Origin: Xestospongia bergquistia
Lineage: Eukaryota; Porifera; Demospongiae; Haplosclerida; Petrosiidae
Direction of reading: 5' to 3'
Assembly: GCA_963965975.1 (NCBI GenBank)
Contig: OZ014423.1
Span: 1,984,001-2,048,000 of the forward strand
DNA: 64,000 nucleotides
A program made the translations under genes and the position numbers. This document shows, in pieces, positions 1-13,489 of this stretch (position 1 is the first letter of the stretch; every line of letters starts with the position of its first letter). The notes below the pieces were generated by a model. The model was not told the DNA's origin. It saw nothing but the letters and a program-made list of their open reading frames with translations, and did not search any database.

Positions 1-29
1 TGCAATATTTTGTTAATGGTCTGACACAG

Positions 30-1076
30 GATGGTTGGACAGCCTTGAATCAGGCTGCTTGGAATGGTCAGAACAGAATAGTTGAACTATTACTATCACA
101 GGGAGCTGATCCAAACATTGTGGATAAAGTACTATATGTCACCATTAATTTTGATATCATTAATTTGTATCATATAATTTCAGGAGGGTTGGGGTGCCTT
201 GAGACATGCGGCTAAAGAAGGTCACAGTGATGTTATACAAACATTAATAAATCATGGTGTAGATCTTAGTGTTATGGATGAGGTAACTATCTTGTTAAAA
301 GACAATTCTTAGTGATGTGTGTTTATATTTAGGAAGGATGGACAATACTTCATGTAGCAGCTCAACGTGGATATGCTAATGTTGTTGATGTTCTTTTGAA
401 GAACAAATTTAATGTCAATGCCAAAGATGAAGTATGATTATGACTATATCATGTCACTATTGTACATAGTTTTTCATTACAAAAGTAGTGACAGTTATAA
501 TTACCTTGAGTTAATACTAAATTGTTTTCTACACAGAATGGATGGAGTGCTTTTAACTGTGCAATTGTTAAAGGTCATCCTGATGTTGTTAGAACAATGA
601 TAGAGTATGGAGCAGATATCAATGTTATAGAGGAGGTAAGTAAGATAACTGTTAACTATTGTTTATAAAACACACTAGGAGGATGGGAAGACCTCTATCC
701 ATCATGCCGTTGATAGTCTCTATAAACCAGGACGTGTTGAAGTAGTTGAGATACTACTAAAAAATAAAGCTGATCCTAATGCTGTAGATGATGTAAGATT
801 AATTGTATTTTATACTTCAAGTTATATTGTGTTGTATTAAATAGAATGGTACAACTCCACTTCATTATGCTGTTAATAGAGGATATCCTGATGTTGTTCA
901 AGTTTTATTAAAGTATGGAGCAGATGTTAATATTCAAGATGATGTGAGTTATTATTAATATGTAGTGATTAGAGTGTGATGTTTATATATACATTATACA
1001 GGCTGGAGAGACACCAATGGATCAAGCCATTGATAATAAAACTATTTTAGAATTATTTGGCAAAGTTACCATTTAA
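30..1076 (+). CDS. Gene A: ankyrin-repeat protein, 3' part (5' end outside window)
   Basis: Seven exons are readable: 30-128, 184-282, 333-431, 537-635, 679-792, 845-943 and 1002-1076. All are phase 0, four of the first six being 99 bp followed by a 114-bp and another 99-bp exon, so that one exon encodes about one ankyrin repeat. Typical repeat motifs such as TPLHYAV..GYPDVVQVLL are visible. Introns are 50-105 nt with GT/AG ends. The last exon is a half repeat (AGETPMDQAID...) ending in TAA at 1074-1076. About 227 residues are visible. Ankyrin repeats are protein-binding scaffolds, so no enzymatic role can be assigned. The end of the gene lies 258 bp upstream of Death-domain gene B. Partial copies of the same exons lie upstream of Death-domain genes D and E, so this is probably the tail of another Death-ankyrin gene. 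Confidence 0.85.
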
Positions 1077-1164
1077 ATTGAGATATAACATATTGAGATA
1101 TAATTATGTTGGGTTTCATTTGAAAATGACAACAGGGAGGTGCACTCTCAAATCTAGAAAATTA

Positions 1165-1262
1165 TTATTATTATGTAGTGATTAGAGTGCAGTGTGAGTG
1201 TGATTAGTGTGTATGTGTATATTATACAGGAAGACGAGACACACCAGTGCCATAGCTTATTT
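1165..1262 (+). pseudogene. Decayed copy of gene A last intron/exon
   Basis: The segment starting at TATGTAGTGATTAGAGTG and ending in ATTATACAG followed by GAGACACACCA repeats, with changes, the last intron and start of the last exon of gene A at about 955-1030. It has no usable reading frame. It looks like a small tandem duplication that decayed between gene A and gene B. Confidence 0.4.
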
Positions 1263-1334
1263 CTTATTTTTGAGTTAATTTTGAATTATGTATCTTGAAG
1301 GGGGCTGGGGAGGAGGCGTTTGTTTAACAGAAAA

Positions 1335-1966
1335 ATGTCTGACGAGTATCTCGAACAATTGCTGGATGAAGTCCCTCAACTTCACGAAGTGTGCAACTAT
1401 GTTAGAACTGGTCATTGGTACGAGTTAGGTATACAATTACAACTGAATACTGTGGACTTAGATAATATAAATGATTCTGCTGTGACTGACAAACTATCTC
1501 GTATGTACGACGTGTGGCTCAATAAGAGAGCTGATACTGCTACAAGAAGATCATTGTTAACGGCTTTACAAACTGATCATGTTGGACAGAAGAGGATTGC
1601 AGTCGAGTATCAAGAGAAGTTGATGACTATGGTTAGTGTACTCAATACAGGATTATTCTGGTATATGTAGAGTCAGGAATAACAGATTAACACATAACAA
1701 CTTTAATAGTATGAAATATAATAGAGACCCAGTGTAGGAATGTTGTACTTTATTGTGAAGTTAATACATTTATGTTCCAATACTTATGTCAAGTTAAAGT
1801 TTAGGGTATAGTGTATAGTAGTAATCACCTATTATATGGACAGTGTTTGTTAATGTTAGTAATGTTATCAGGTCTATAGTAACTGTCTTGATTCCATATT
1901 TATATATATCATATGTGTTATCATTTCAGGCAGCAGAGATGAGGGAGAAAGCTCAACTAGCTACAA
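1335..1966 (+). CDS. Gene B Death-domain exons 1-2
   Basis: Exon 1 (1335-1631, 99 codons) encodes a Death fold. It has the LGIQLQL segment, KLSRMYDVWLNK, and a RRSLLTAL helix, in the usual spacing of Death domains. Exon 2 (1930-) encodes AAEMREKAQLAT. At 1967 the sequence GTGAGT can act as a donor; if used, a phase-1 join to 2745 continues into the RRM exons. If not used, reading continues to TGA at 2010-2012 and gives a protein of about 126 residues. Death domains assemble homotypic signalling complexes in the cytosol. Sequence identity with the same exons of genes C and D is very high. Confidence 0.8.
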
Positions 1967-4900
1967 GTGAGTCTAGAGACTTAAGTATACCAGTAGAACT
2001 GAAAAATAAGTGACATGTTGTTTATTGTGTCTTGAATATTTACCAAGATATTGAATAAAGAAAGAAGTATAATGATAGAAATGTAAAATCCATCATATCT
2101 AATATTTTGAAGTATTTAGAACGAAAAAACAAATTTTAGAGACCACTTATAAAGAGGGTAGTATTTGAATTATAGTTTAATATATGAATGTATTGAACTA
2201 TATCTTGTATATTGAATGATTTTAGAGTGAATATGGATTATGAACACTCTTTACATTTTATTCCTTCCATTTAATGGCCTTATTACACACTTGTTAAACA
2301 ATAACAATCACTTTCCCTGTATGCATTGTGAGGGTGTATTATAACAATAGTACTTTCAACTTCCTCCTCTATAAGGTAGAATTGAAACAGTTTATTGTTT
2401 TGATAATTACAATCATTTTTATAAGACAAGTTTCATGATAAATTAATTATAAATTAAAGGTTGTAGATGCCAGTCTTACTAATAATATTTACTAGTTTGC
2501 TTTCTCTTTTCTCTGTTATATTATTACATACTCTATAGCAAATTCAGTATCACATTTTTGTTAACATATCTATCAGGTATACATCTCAGCAAAACCAATG
2601 AATGTTTTCATAGTGATAAACCACCAGTGTGTACTCATGGTTGAAATACATACTCGCATCTATCTAACAGACACTGAGTTATGATAACTGAATATTTTAA
2701 GGGATAAAAGGTTTGGTTCACTGTTTCTATTCTCTCTCTTATAGACCTTTCAAATTTGGATGACAGAGTGATTCCAGAAGATCAATCTTTGGAACCACTC
2801 TTGGCTCCAGAGGCCATTTCTATGAACATAAAAGATAACGAGAATAATGGACCAGTCTCTCATGAAGCTTGTGCTCTGAAGATTACTGGAATACAGCTTA
2901 ATGAAGCATTGGCTGAGAATGCTTTAAAATTTCGTTTTGGTGAAGCCCCTTATCATTTACAAGTTGATCGTTGTGTTGTCGAAGGAGACACTGCTTATTT
3001 GACATTTACAAGTGAACAAGGTTAGTTAATTGGATTGGACTTAGTGTACTCAACATAATCCTGTGTTCGCATCATATAGGAGTGTCTGATGTAATGGCTC
3101 AGCCACCAACAAATTTTTTAGGATGTCCTATTGAATGTACATCAGTACGAATAGCTGATGTATCTGCCTTCCAACCTCCTCCTAGTATACCTCAAGTTCT
3201 TCATATTAGGAATATTCCTGATGAATCACCAAATCTTTTAAACCAGTCTTTACAAAGACTATTTATAAAAGCTGGATATACAATGACTAAATGTATTATA
3301 AGTGGAAATGAAGCATATGTCAAGTTTCAAGATCAAAAGTGTAAGGAAATAAATTTAATTTTGTTATTACATATATATAGTAATACTATATTTTATACTA
3401 ACGTAAAACTAGAATTTATGTTGTCAACTATTTTAATATAAGTTGTTACTCTATAACCACAAAGAATTATAACCATGAACCAGAAATTACAGGTAAAAAT
3501 TTATTTCATAATTCTCAAGCCACAATTTTAAATTAACATGAATATCTGATAATGTATCTATCTAGATATTTCCAGATTTACAGTATATAGTGAAGGTAGT
3601 GTTCAATTAAAGCATAAATTAATAATCCCTTTTAATGTTTAAGTATTTAATGGAATTAAATTCCACCTCTGAGCAAGAACTCATTATCAACAATCAGACC
3701 CAAAGTTAGAGTGACTAGCCAAGATGTGGGTGTGGCTTAATGTTGGGCAGGGTCAAACAAACTGGGTGTGGTTTAATTGTATAGTGTGTGTGGCTATTTC
3801 TAATTAGCATGTCATTTTAAATATTTCCCAATGCTATTAAAGGCCTACCATATTGCTCATAATGTTGATTTGTTTCTTACCATATTTTTATAGTAACATT
3901 ATTATCTATGAAAGGTTAAGTTTGCCTAGAATGCTATTCATATCCTTCTGATAAACTAAACAAGCAAGCAACTAATGCAGATGTTGTTTAATCAGTTCCA
4001 TTAGTATTATATGTTTTACTAGATTTTCTCTCACTGTAGCTATATCTCAGTTGTTAGCTCACCCTCCAGACAACAGTACTATTTTGGGTCATCCAGTTAT
4101 CTATAGCAGTGTGGATGAAGATCAAATGCCACTATTACCCCATGGTGATGATGATGATAATGTATTAGTGGTAGATGGATTACCATCAGATTTTCCTGGT
4201 CTTGAAGAAGCTTTCCCTGTATTCTTGAAAAATACAACAAATCCTCAGTCTAACTTTTCTTGTGAAATAAAAGATGGAAAAGCTTACATCAAGTACGATG
4301 ATCCAACAGGTAAGTAGGGATTCTATAGTGACTGTCTATTTGTTGATATTGACAAAATAGTATATAAATGTACTTTTGTATTTGGCTAATGTATTGGGTA
4401 CATGACAGGGATATTTAAATTGTTTAGTGACTTTTGTTAGTAGAAGAAAAATGTGGCATTGCAATATTTATTGTAGCTACTTGTTTATATAATTATACTG
4501 ACCGCACAATGTCTCCTTCATTGCTCTTTGTTCTGGCTATGTATATATTATTATAAAATTAAATCATCACCAATAAATTGCTATTTTCACTTTAGACATG
4601 AAGAAAATTGTTGAAAATCCTCCAAATGTACCATTCATTGGTAAACAACTCTCATATAAGAAGACAAGGACTGAGCCTATTACTGGGTCACATAAACAAC
4701 CAGAATTAAAACATTGTGCATCATATCCTGCTGATCTGTCTAATAGGAACAACTCATTGGCCACATCTGAATTCAAGCTATCACCTACAGGTACAGGTTA
4801 GTAGTTTGTGAGATAGTATCATGTCAATTGTCAAAGTATCAAGTCCTTACCAAAGTATATACAACAAGACTCTTCCATTGAGAATATGATTTTTTTCAGC

Positions 4901-7900
4901 AGATTTAGCAAGAATAGAGTCTAACCTGATTTTGATCATAGGCAGCTGGTAGCTGGAGAAACTTGGGCAATGATAGTTTATACTTCACTTGTGTGTTACA
5001 CTGTTCACACCATTAATATGATAGGTGGAACTAGGATTGTTTCTCATAGTTCTTAGCAGAGCTAAGCCAATTTACTGAAAGGAACTAGTAACTGAACCTA
5101 TATTATGCTGAGTGTAATTAGTTCTAAATTATACCCAGGTATGCTAGGGTCTAATGCTGCCTATGATTTTAATATAGTTGTAGGTAGATCTTTTACATTA
5201 TTACTATAATGTTGTTCATATTATATGTGAACAATATTATATAATTATACAAATGCATTTGCTAATATTATAAACTGTTAAGTAATTATTTTGTCAATAA
5301 CCACAACCATGAACCAGAAATTACTGGTAAAAATTAAATTCATAAATCTCAAGCCACAATATTAAAATTACATGAGTATTTAACATCTGATAATGTATCC
5401 ACCTAGATATTTCCAAATTTACAGTATATAGTGTAGGTAGTGTTCTATTAAACCATAGATGAATAATTCCTTTTAATGTTTAAATATTTTATAGACTTAA
5501 AATCCCACCTCCAAGTCAGAACTCATTATAAACAATCAGGTCCAAAATTAGAGCGACTAGGCCAGGATGTGGGTGTGGCTTAATGGTGGGTAAGGTCAGA
5601 CAAACTGGGTGTGGTTTGATTATATAGTGTATGTGTGTGTGGCTATTTGTAATTGTCATGTCATTTTGAGTTTTTCCTATGGTATATATAAAGGACCTAC
5701 CATATTGTTCATAATGTTGATTTGTTTCTTACCATATTTTAACTGACAACTATTTGTGAAGGGTTAAGTTTGTTAAGAGTGCTATTCATATCCTTCTGAT
5801 AAGCTAAACAAGATAACAACTAATGCAGATGTTGTTTAATCAGTTCCATTAGTATTATATATATGTTTTACTAGATTTTCTCTCACTGTAGCTATATCTC
5901 AGTCGTTAACTCACCCTCCAGACAATAGCACTATTTTGGGTCATCCAGTTATCTATAGCAATGTAGATGAAGATCAAATGCCACTATTACCCCATGGTGA
6001 TGATGATGATAATGTATTAGTGGTAGATGGATTACCAACTGATTTTCCTGGTCTTGAAGAAGCTTTCCCTGTATTCTTGAAAAATACAATAAATCCTCAG
6101 TCTAACTTTTCTTGTGAAATAAAAGATGGAAAAGCTTACATCAAGTATGATGATCCAACAGGTAAGAAGGGATGTCTATAGTGACTGTCTATTTGTTGAT
6201 ATTGACAAAATAGTATATAAATGTACTTTTGTATTTGGCTAATGTATTGGGTACATGACAGGGATATTTAAATTGTTTAGTGACTTTTGTTAGTAGAAGA
6301 AAATGTGACATTGCAATATTCATTGTAGCTACTTGTTTATATATATACCAGCAGCTGCATAATGTCTACTTCCTTGCCTTTGTTCTAGACCGTATATATA
6401 TATATTGTTATAAAATTAAATCATCACCAATAAATTGCTATCTTCACTTCAGACATAAAGAAAATTGTTGAAAATCCTCCAAATGTACCATTCATTGGTA
6501 AACAACTCTCATATAAGAAGACAAGGACTGAGCCTATTACTGGATCACATAAACAACCAGAATTAAAACATTGTGCATCATATCCTGCTGATCTGTCTAA
6601 TAGGAACAACTCATTGGCCACATCTGAATTTGAGCTATCATCTACAGGTACAGGTTAGTAGTTTGTGAGATAGTATCATGTCAATTGCAGTAGGTAGATG
6701 ATGCAAGTCCTTACCAACGTGTGTAGGTCAAGCCTTTTTTTTATTGAGAATGTGTTTTTTTAGTAAATTTGGCAAAAATAGAGTCTAACCTGATTTTGAT
6801 CATAGACAGCTGGTACCTGGAGCAACTTAGGCAATGATAATTTATAATTCACTGTGTGTCACACTGTTCCGCACCATTAGTATCATAGGTGGAATTAGGA
6901 TTATTTCTCCTATATAGTTCTTAGCAGAGCTAAGCCAACTTACTAGGTGTGGCTTAATGTTGGGCAGGGTCAAGCAAACTGGGTGTGCTGTAATTGTATA
7001 GTGTGTGTGTGTCTATTTGTAATTACCATGTCATTTTAAACATTTCCCTATGCTATTATATATAAGGACCTACCATATTGTTCATAATTTTTGATTTGTT
7101 TCTTATCATATTTTAATAATAACATTATTATCTATGAAAGGTTAAGTTTGCCTAGAATGCTATTCATATCCTTCTGATAAACTAAACAAGCAAGCAACTA
7201 ATGCAGATGTTGTTTAATTAGTTCCATTAGTATTATATGTTTTACTAGATTTTCTCTCACTATAGCTATATCTCAGTCTTTAACTCACCCTCCAGACAAT
7301 AGCACTATTTTGGGTCATCCAGTTATCTATAGCAATGTGGATGAAGATCAAATGCCACTATTACCCCATGGTGATGATTATGATAATGTATTAGTGGTAG
7401 ATGGATTACCATCAGATTTTCCTGGTCTTGAAGAAGCTTTCCCTGTATTCTTGAAAAATACAACAAATCCTCAGTCTAACTTTTCTTGTGAAATAAAAGA
7501 TGGAAAAGCTTACATCAAGTATGAGAATCTAACAGGTAAGAAGGGATGTCTATAGTGACTGTCTATTTGTTGATATTGACAAAAATAGTATATAAATATA
7601 CTTTTGTATTTGGCTAATGTATTGGGTACATGACAGGGATATTTAAATTGTTTAGTGACTTTTGTTAGTAGAAGAAAATGTGACATTGAACTATTTATTG
7701 TAGCTACTTGTTTTTATAATTATACTGGCTGCACAATGTCTCCTTCATTGCTCTTTGTTCTGGCTATGTATATATTATTATAAAATTAAATCATCACCAA
7801 TAAATTGCTATCTTCACTTTAGACATGAAGAAAATTGTTGAAAATCCTCCAAATGTACCATTTATTGGTAAACAACTCTCATATAAGAAGACAAGGACTG

Positions 7901-10900
7901 AGCCTATTACTGGGTCACATAAACAACCAGAATTAAAACATAGTGCATCATATCCTGCTGATCTGTCTAATAGGGACAACTCATTGGCCACATCTGAAGT
8001 CAAGCTATCACCTACAGGTACAGGTTAGTAGTTTGTGAGATAGTATCATGTCAATTGCCAACGGTAGATACAAGTCCTCACCAAAGTGTATAGTACAAGA
8101 CTGTTCAATTGAGAATATGTTTTTTAGCAGATTTGGCAAAAATAGAGTCTAACCTGATTTTGATCATAGGCAGCTGCTAGCTGCAGAAACTTGGGCAATT
8201 ATAGTTTATAATTCACTGTGTGTCACACTGTTCCACACCATTAGTATGATAGGTGGAGCTAGGATTGTTTCTTCTAGTTCTTAGCAGAGCTAAGCCAATT
8301 TACTGAAAGGAACTAGTAACTGAATCTAAACTATGCTGAGTGTAATTAGTTCTAAATTATACCTAGGTATGCTAGGGTCTAATGCTGCCTATGATTTTAA
8401 TATTAGTTGTGGGTAGATCTTTTACATTATTACTATAATGTTGTTCATATTATATGTGAACAATATTATATAATTATACAAATGCATTTGTTAATATTAT
8501 AAACTGTTAGGTAATTATTTTTGGTCACCATTATTATTGGGAATTTAAACTTTTTTATAAAGGAGTCAAAGTGCTAAATTTTTATTATTAAATTATATCC
8601 TTACTAGATGAAGTCAAGGAAAAAGAGGATTCTATCTCTCAAGTTTCTCTTCTTTTGGTAAGGAACATACCTGATGGAGTGAAAGACTATGCTCTTGGGC
8701 TTTACTTAAAAAATTTAACTGGAGTGCAATGCGAAAAGATAAATGTTCAGATAAAAGACACAATGGCTATTGTAGAAATACCAGAAGGCATGATAGGTAA
8801 AAATAAGGAAACTACAATATTAGCATGAATGAAAGACTGTATCAACTTTTACAGATATAAAATCTCTTCAATTCAAAGCCTCTAAATCTCCTTTTCCTGT
8901 GGGTAATGTTATTCTTAAAATTGAACCACTAAAACCAACAACTAGTGTTCTAATTAAAGTTCCAGAGGGTATACTATCTCATGGAGTTGATATGTACTGT
9001 GAAGGTTTTGGAGAAGTGACTGAAAAAAAAGAGCATGGACTGAGAGAATACAGTGTCACTTTTGAAGACAAAGAGAGTAAGAGTATTCGTTAATTAATGC
9101 TATGTATAACTCACTGAAAATCCAACATGAGGGGCAAAATTATATTTAATATTTGAAAGATTTTTCTGTAACTTCAAACTTTATTGACCCTTTTATTTTA
9201 ACCCTAGTATCCTGAAATAAATAGTTTTTCAGTGACTTCAGGATAAATTTTTTGAATTTAAAAGTGAGAGTATAACCTCAGTTGTGTCACGTCCCAAAGC
9301 CAGACATCTATTTGGGACTTTCTTCCAGAAAGAGGCAATACTCTACACAGTAGAGATTTTTTATGAGACTATAGCACATAAGAAATAGAATTAAGGTGAT
9401 AGCTTTTTGCTTACAAGGTTCATAAGCTATAAGACCATTATGCATCTACTTGTGGAATGAACTTACTAATAATTTAGGTAGTGGTAGTTGATCATATGTG
9501 ACTAGATGTATATTGCTTTGCTGTATCTATCTGGCAGCATAATTAGATCAAATAGGAAGAATAGCTATGCATGAGAGCAAAGTATTCAGTGAATTTGTTG
9601 TCAACATAACATTTATTGTATGGCCTTCCTTATAAAATTTACTTTTAAAATTGTCTTAAATATGTTACTTGTATAAAGCTTGTTGGACAACACAAACTCT
9701 TTATGTTCTGTTTTCTTCATAGGTCAGCAAAAGATACTTACACAACCGAATCATTTATTAGGTACCCAATCTTTAACAGTGACATCTTACCATCCTGTCT
9801 TAGCTGAATTTGAGCAGACTGATTCGAGTGACATGTCTCCTCCTCCTCTTCCTTCTCCTCCTCCTCCTCCTCTTCCACCACCTCTTTCTGACTATCTGTA
9901 TACTTGGCCATCTATCAGAGAACGGATTGCACCTGAGTCTAAGAGATATTATATACAGGCTCTAAGGGAAATGAATGATGAACTAGATGCTATTTATGGA
10001 GAGGCATGTATTAATGAAGATTGCCTTGAAGTAAAGCCTCTAGAATTAGCTCATACACTGACAGACTGGAACACTCGAGTACATACTGTACTGAAGAAGT
10101 ATAAACAGTATTTAGAGAAAGTTGAACTTCCAATTGAGCCAAATGCTATTTCTGTTGTTCAGGATTATCTAGTTAAATTTAAAGAAACAAATCGTGATCT
10201 TCATTATAATTTAGATGGTGGTGTTTTAAAAATGGCTGGTCATAGTCAGAGTGTTCGTGCAGCCACCAAAATTATCAAAAGCATCCTGACAGATGAGATA
10301 GAGATCTCTATTGACATTGAAAGACCGCCTCAAGATATTGAATATCTCTTAAAATTTGCACAAAATGAAATCAAAGCAGTTCAACCTCCTGTAAAAATTA
10401 TAACAGATAATGAAAACCCAGGCAAGTTGTCAGCTTGTGGTGTCAAGAAATCGTTAGATCATGTCCAACAAATTGTAGAAGAGAAACTCTCTCAGGCTCA
10501 TACTGAAAACATACTGTTAACTCAGGCTGCTTACAGGCTGTTATCTAGTCGTCAAGGAAAAACCAAAATTGCTGAACGGTTACAAGATACAATGAAATCT
10601 GTTGTGTATGTATTTGAGAAGATAGAGCCGAAAGAAGACTACACTCATCAAGTTTGTATCCTCTCGTCTGATTCAGCATCTTGCTCTATAGCTAAAAGGA
10701 ATATTTCTTCTCTTATTGCTGAGAAAAAGATTCAACTTCTTCCTGAAAGAAATTCTATTAGTAGTAGCCAAGAATGGAATAATTTGGTGGATGAAGTTGA
10801 ATCAGATTTTTTTGCGCGAGTTAATATTACTGTCACAATAACAGGTCAAGACACTGCACTGCCATACATTTTTGAAAAAATCAATCACTTTTTGGATGTT

Positions 10901-13359
10901 CAGAATGCAGTTACTGAACAGTATCCCGTCAAAGGTGCAAAATGGCAGATAATAACAGAACAACAACCTCATAAGCTTAAAGCCCTTGAAAAAGATGCAG
11001 GAGAAATGAGAGTTAAGTTGGAACTGCCCACAAAAGCTGCTAACAATGATGAAATTTATGTTACCCTCCAAGGTGATGTCAAATCAGTTAACAGTCTTAA
11101 GGAAAAGCTGGAAATGATGTTGGATAAAGTCTTAGTAAAAGAAGTTACTCTACAATCTGAGCCTGGTCTACGTAAAGTTGCTACACATGAGACCTTAGAT
11201 ACCAAGTGCCGTGAATTAGAGACCAGTCACAAAGTAGTCATACAGTATGATTTGGAGGAAGTTCATTCAATCTCCATGAAATATCATCAGGAATCAAGAA
11301 ATGATTCTAATTCTATTGACACAACTCAATCAAAACTTGGACATCATTGGAGTAGTAATACTTTAAAGGAGGCTATTAAAATCTCTAAGGGAGACATGTT
11401 GGATCTTCAGGTATGCATTACTACAGTGATACAATTTGTTACGACACTTGTCTGCAATGTACATCTCCTATCTATCTTATATGAGCCAGAGATTGTTTTA
11501 CTATATATGGTATTTTCTCACATGCATGATTTTCATGATAGAGATTTTAGATTTAAAAATGCATGAAGGAATTTGCAATTATAAATGCAATGTTTGTTGT
11601 ATGTGTGTTTAATCATAAGTTTGGAAAAATCTTATACACAACATTGACCATTAAAATAACCTAACAATTGTTTATTTTTCCTTGCATATAGGTAGATGTA
11701 TACATTAATTCTACCAATCCTAGCTTTGAGTTCTCAACTAGTGGCATCTCTAAAGAGTTGAAGAGAATTTGTGGCCAGAAACTAATAGATGAAGCTCAGA
11801 CATACATTAACACTTCAGGAGACCTCAAACCTGGTCAAGTAGCAGTAACATCTGCTGATAACACTAATGCCAAAGCTATTTATCATGTGTCTTTACCCCA
11901 ATATTGTGATGTGAGCTCCATGAGGGTGAGTATGTGAATATGTTCACAGCTAAATATATTCTTGATCAATTTAGTTTGGAATGTACTGTTACTAGTGTCA
12001 ATGGTATATACTCCATGTATTGTTTGCTATTGTAGAAACCAGATTATTTTTGTAAATCATGTGATCAGCAGATCACATGCGTGTCATGAATATGATCTTT
12101 AATGTATCTAATACTTGGTATATACATCAATAAAGATTCCTCAAGTCAATAGTTATAAACTTATTTATGCCAATATGTTACATATAATATATTTATCACT
12201 CTTTTATTATGTCATTATACAGCGTTTTAGAGAAACCATTCGGAATATTCTTCAAACAGCTAAAGCTTATGGCCACAAATCTATTGCCATCCCTTGTCTC
12301 GGTGCTGGTAATCTTGGTTATCCAACAAGCGAGACTGCTCCAGTTGTCCTTGAAGAAATAGTGTCATTTCATATGAACAATCCTGATGTTATCACATGTT
12401 TTCATTTTATTGTTTACCGAGACTCTGACTACAAGCATTATATCTATGAATATGAGAAGAAGATGGAGTTGGTTGATCGAATTACTAACCAACCACCAGC
12501 CATTGTGTCTGGAAGTACTCAAGGTAGCCAGAGAAGAGGAATGCAAAGTGATGTGACAGGAAATAGAGAAGGGTTCAAAGTGCAACTACTACTTGGTGAT
12601 ATCACAGCTGAACAAACTGAAGTTATCGTCAACAGTACCTCTATTGATATGAGACATGATGCCAATAATATTTGTGAAGCCATTCATGCTGCTGCTGGAC
12701 AAGGTTTAAGAATATCCTGTCAATCATTTGTAGACCAAAATTTCCTGTTAAAAGATGGTATGGTTATTTCCACAACTGCCAGTGGTACATTACGATGTAA
12801 CAAAATCTACCATGCTCATGTTCCCGATAAATCAAAGGGAGTGTCTCTGACACAAGATCAGAATGACCTTCTTCAGAAAGTTGTCTTTAATTGTCTACAA
12901 TTAGCTGAGGATGAGGGCCAAATTTCTTTAGCTATGCCTGCATTTTGTCTAGATGATGGTAATTACACTGTACGTGAGTCAGCTAAACCAACATTGGATG
13001 CTATGAAGGAGTTTGCTCAAACAAATCCTACCCACTTGAAAGATGTTCATATTGTCATTTTTAATCAAGACCAATTTGATCAATTTTATGGTTATTTCTG
13101 TGAGTATTTTGCTGACATTGTGTCACCCACACCTCAATCGCCTTATGGTGTGACTCAAAAGAATGACAGTGTACATGCGATACTGTTAGGTTCACAGACT
13201 GCCTTTAGATCCCACTCAACAATAGGCATTGTCCCTCCCCAAGATGAACCTTTGAAGAACTATAACGTCATTTTCAAGATTTATGGACTTGTACAAGGAA
13301 AATTGACAATTGTTGAGAAGGAGCTGAGTGAATTTTTCTTTGACAATGTTGCTATGTAG
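1335..13359 (+). CDS. Gene B: Death domain + RRM-like/KH-like + two macro domains (PARP14-like, no catalytic domain)
   Basis: Exon model: 1335-1631, 1930-1966, 2745-3020, 3080-3340, 4040-4309, 4596-4796, 5892-6161, 6453-6653, 7266-7535, 7823-8023, 8608-8796, 8855-9076, 9723-11410, 11692-11925, 12223-13359. The total is 5754 nt, about 1917 residues, closing in frame at TAG. Order: Death domain (1-99), seven RRM-like units with linkers (112-898), KH-like region (899-1440), macro 1 (about 1441-1600), macro 2 (about 1655-1836). This is the order of vertebrate PARP14 with a Death domain added in front. The protein stops inside the KH-like segment that follows macro 2; gene C continues there into WWE and PARP domains. 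B could bind ADP-ribose but cannot transfer it. Start: first ATG, followed by SDEYLEQ, shared with gene C. Alternatively the first two exons make a short Death-only protein (see 1335-1966). Confidence 0.75.
2745..9076 (+). CDS. Gene B RRM-like module array
   Basis: Ten exons, all phase 1 at both ends, so any can be skipped or duplicated without a frameshift. Types: RRM-1 (2745-3020, core ALKITGIQLNEAL), RRM-2 (3080-3340, VLHIRNIPDE), RRM-3 (4040-4309, VLVVDGLPSDFPGLEEAF) with a linker exon (4596-4796, KIVENPPNVPFIG), RRM-3 plus linker again at 5892-6653 and at 7266-8023, RRM-4 (8608-8796, LLVRNIPDGVKD) and RRM-5-like (8855-9076). Only the RRM-3/linker pair is amplified. Introns are copied with the exons: 4310-4595, 6162-6452 and 7536-7822 are nearly the same. 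In PARP14-type proteins these modules bind nucleic acid or protein; no RNP aromatic signature is clear here. Confidence 0.7.
9723..11410 (+). CDS. Gene B large KH-like exon with proline-rich insert
   Basis: Single 1688-bp exon, phase 1 in and phase 0 out. It starts with a segment that continues the RRM region, then a proline run (about 9835-9890, mostly CCT/CCA codons), then repeated alpha/beta segments of the kind found between RRMs and macro domains in PARP14. Examples are NRDLHYNLDGGVLKMAG, where a strand is followed by SVRAATKIIKSIL, and KVELPIEP. It keeps a segment of about 57 codons (about 10705-10875) missing from gene C. Macro domain 1 begins near the end (TLKEAIKISKGDMLDLQ). Confidence 0.65.
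11692..13359 (+). CDS. Gene B macro domains 1 and 2
   Basis: Exon 11692-11925 carries the first half of macro 1 (VDVYINSTNPSF and KLIDEA). Exon 12223-13359 carries its second half with an intact pocket loop, IPCLGAGNLGYPTSETA. Macro 2 follows with LLLGDITAEQTEVIVNST and AIHAAAGQGL, and a degraded second loop (AFCLDDGNYTV). Macro domains bind or hydrolyse ADP-ribose. The first glycine-rich loop of macro 1 is weak (EFSTSG), so hydrolase activity is doubtful but binding is plausible. The frame ends at TAG (13357-13359), eight codons after the last residues alignable with gene C (IVEKEL). Confidence 0.75.
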
Positions 13360-13456
13360 AGTTGATCATGGACTAATTATTCAGGGCATGCAAATCTAGA
13401 CTACAATACATGCATGACATACAAGAACATAATTAGGTACACAATTTATTGTTGAC

Positions 13457-13489
<33 letters not shown>

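Noticed and set aside
1320..1334. In-frame TTG upstream of the gene B Death domain as an earlier start
   Set aside because: Gene C and gene D start at the aligned ATG, and TTG is a poor start in animal genes.
10802..11071. Minus-strand frame opposite the gene B KH-like exon
   Set aside because: A shadow of the coding strand with no family similarity or splice context.
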